From the NCBI RefSeq assembly GCF_900166595.1, contig NZ_LT745763.1:3856526-3920525 (forward strand): a stretch of 64,000 nt of DNA, written 5' to 3'. Both the position numbers and the translations under genes were made by a program. This DNA comes from Virgibacillus dokdonensis. GTDB taxonomy: Bacteria; Bacillota; Bacilli; Bacillales; Amphibacillaceae. Below, one piece after another: positions 63,881 to 64,000 of this stretch; position 1 is the stretch's first letter, and each line of letters starts with the position of its first letter. The notes below the pieces were generated by a model. That model saw only the letters and a list, made by a program, of their open reading frames with translations. It made no database searches and was not told the DNA's origin.

Positions 63881-64000
63881 TTAACCCTCAACAGGAGCTT
63901 CCGCTTTTGTATCTTGGAATGCATATTGAACTGCTGCTTGCTGCTCCTCTGTGAGTGTTGCTTCACCAAATTGTGGCTCCAGTTCTACGGTGAAGTTAGC
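63881..64000 (-). CDS. Phage major tail protein, C-terminal end (partial)
   Basis: The last 39 codons are visible (ANFTVELEPQFGEATLTEEQ ... EAPVEG), open to the right window edge. The place just before the tail chaperone genes is that of the major tail tube protein. The visible part is too short for family assignment from sequence alone. Confidence 0.5.
   Translation of the reverse strand, partial: ANFTVELEPQFGEATLTEEQQAAVQYAFQDTKAEAPVEG

Larger units (their letters stand above)
53032..64000 (-). mobile_element. Siphovirus-like prophage, tail and lysis modules (continues past the window)
   Basis: From right to left the order is major tail protein, tail chaperones, tape measure, distal tail (split), tail endopeptidase/receptor protein, small fibre-associated proteins, XhlA-type protein, holin and amidase. 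This is the standard late gene order of long non-contractile phages of Gram-positive hosts, all on one strand. Head genes, integrase and the right boundary are outside. No attachment site is recognised at the left edge next to fabI. Confidence 0.92.

Overview
The window reads as a chromosomal segment of a low-GC, spore-forming, Gram-positive member of the Bacillaceae, most like the Virgibacillus/Oceanobacillus group. The evidence is the sigW-rsiW and cdaA-cdaR-glmM blocks, a glmS ribozyme, a Spo0E-like peptide, FabI, AGGAGG-type ribosome binding sites and AT-rich intergenic DNA. A complete mevalonate-branch cluster is a notable extra for this family, which usually makes isoprenoids by the MEP route.

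Bases 1-14490 are the right-hand part of a Tn7-like transposon. It sits in its classical attachment site, with its terminal TGT exactly 25 bp past the glmS stop codon. The tnsABCDE operon runs away from glmS on the minus strand (14363 to 6314). The right end carries four abutting 20-bp TnsB-type repeats. The visible cargo is an ABC-2 exporter with a TetR-family regulator, a small serine resolvase with a res-like site, and the start of a PHP-domain/P-loop ATPase gene cut by the window edge. The left end is outside the window. The TnsA protein has lysine where Tn7 TnsA has catalytic Asp114. Together with the resolvase, this suggests an element that may transpose replicatively and resolve cointegrates.

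Bases 14491-34986 hold glmS with its ribozyme leader, small membrane proteins, a galactitol-type PTS with lacAB-type isomerase genes and a DeoR/LacR regulator, an S9 peptidase, a two-component system with an FtsX-type ABC transporter, then glmM-cdaR-cdaA and rsiW-sigW. GlmM and GlmS make UDP-GlcNAc precursors. CdaA/CdaR make and control c-di-AMP. SigW/RsiW handles envelope stress. In B. subtilis glmS directly follows glmM, whereas here about 13 kb separates them.

Bases 35071-51060 hold a spo0E-like gene, arginase, and an ABC importer (ATPase, fused permease and a frameshifted binding protein) in one operon with SurE, a TIM-barrel isomerase and a PHP phosphoesterase. An intact IS3-family element follows, inserted in the loop of the mevalonate-operon terminator, then the mevalonate genes mvaK2, mvaD, mvaK1 and mvaA and a broken DUF2785 gene. 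A 133-bp remnant of the same IS lies at 25480-25612.

Bases 51247-51853 are six tRNA genes (Glu, Val, Thr, Tyr, Gln, Lys in transcription order), followed by fabI on the plus strand. From 53032 to the right edge lies the tail and lysis end of a siphovirus-like prophage: major tail protein, tail chaperones, tape measure, a split Dit protein, a large tail/receptor protein with an S74 chaperone, holin and amidase.

At least two families of degenerate intergenic repeats recur across the window, including inside the prophage and in the glmS leader.
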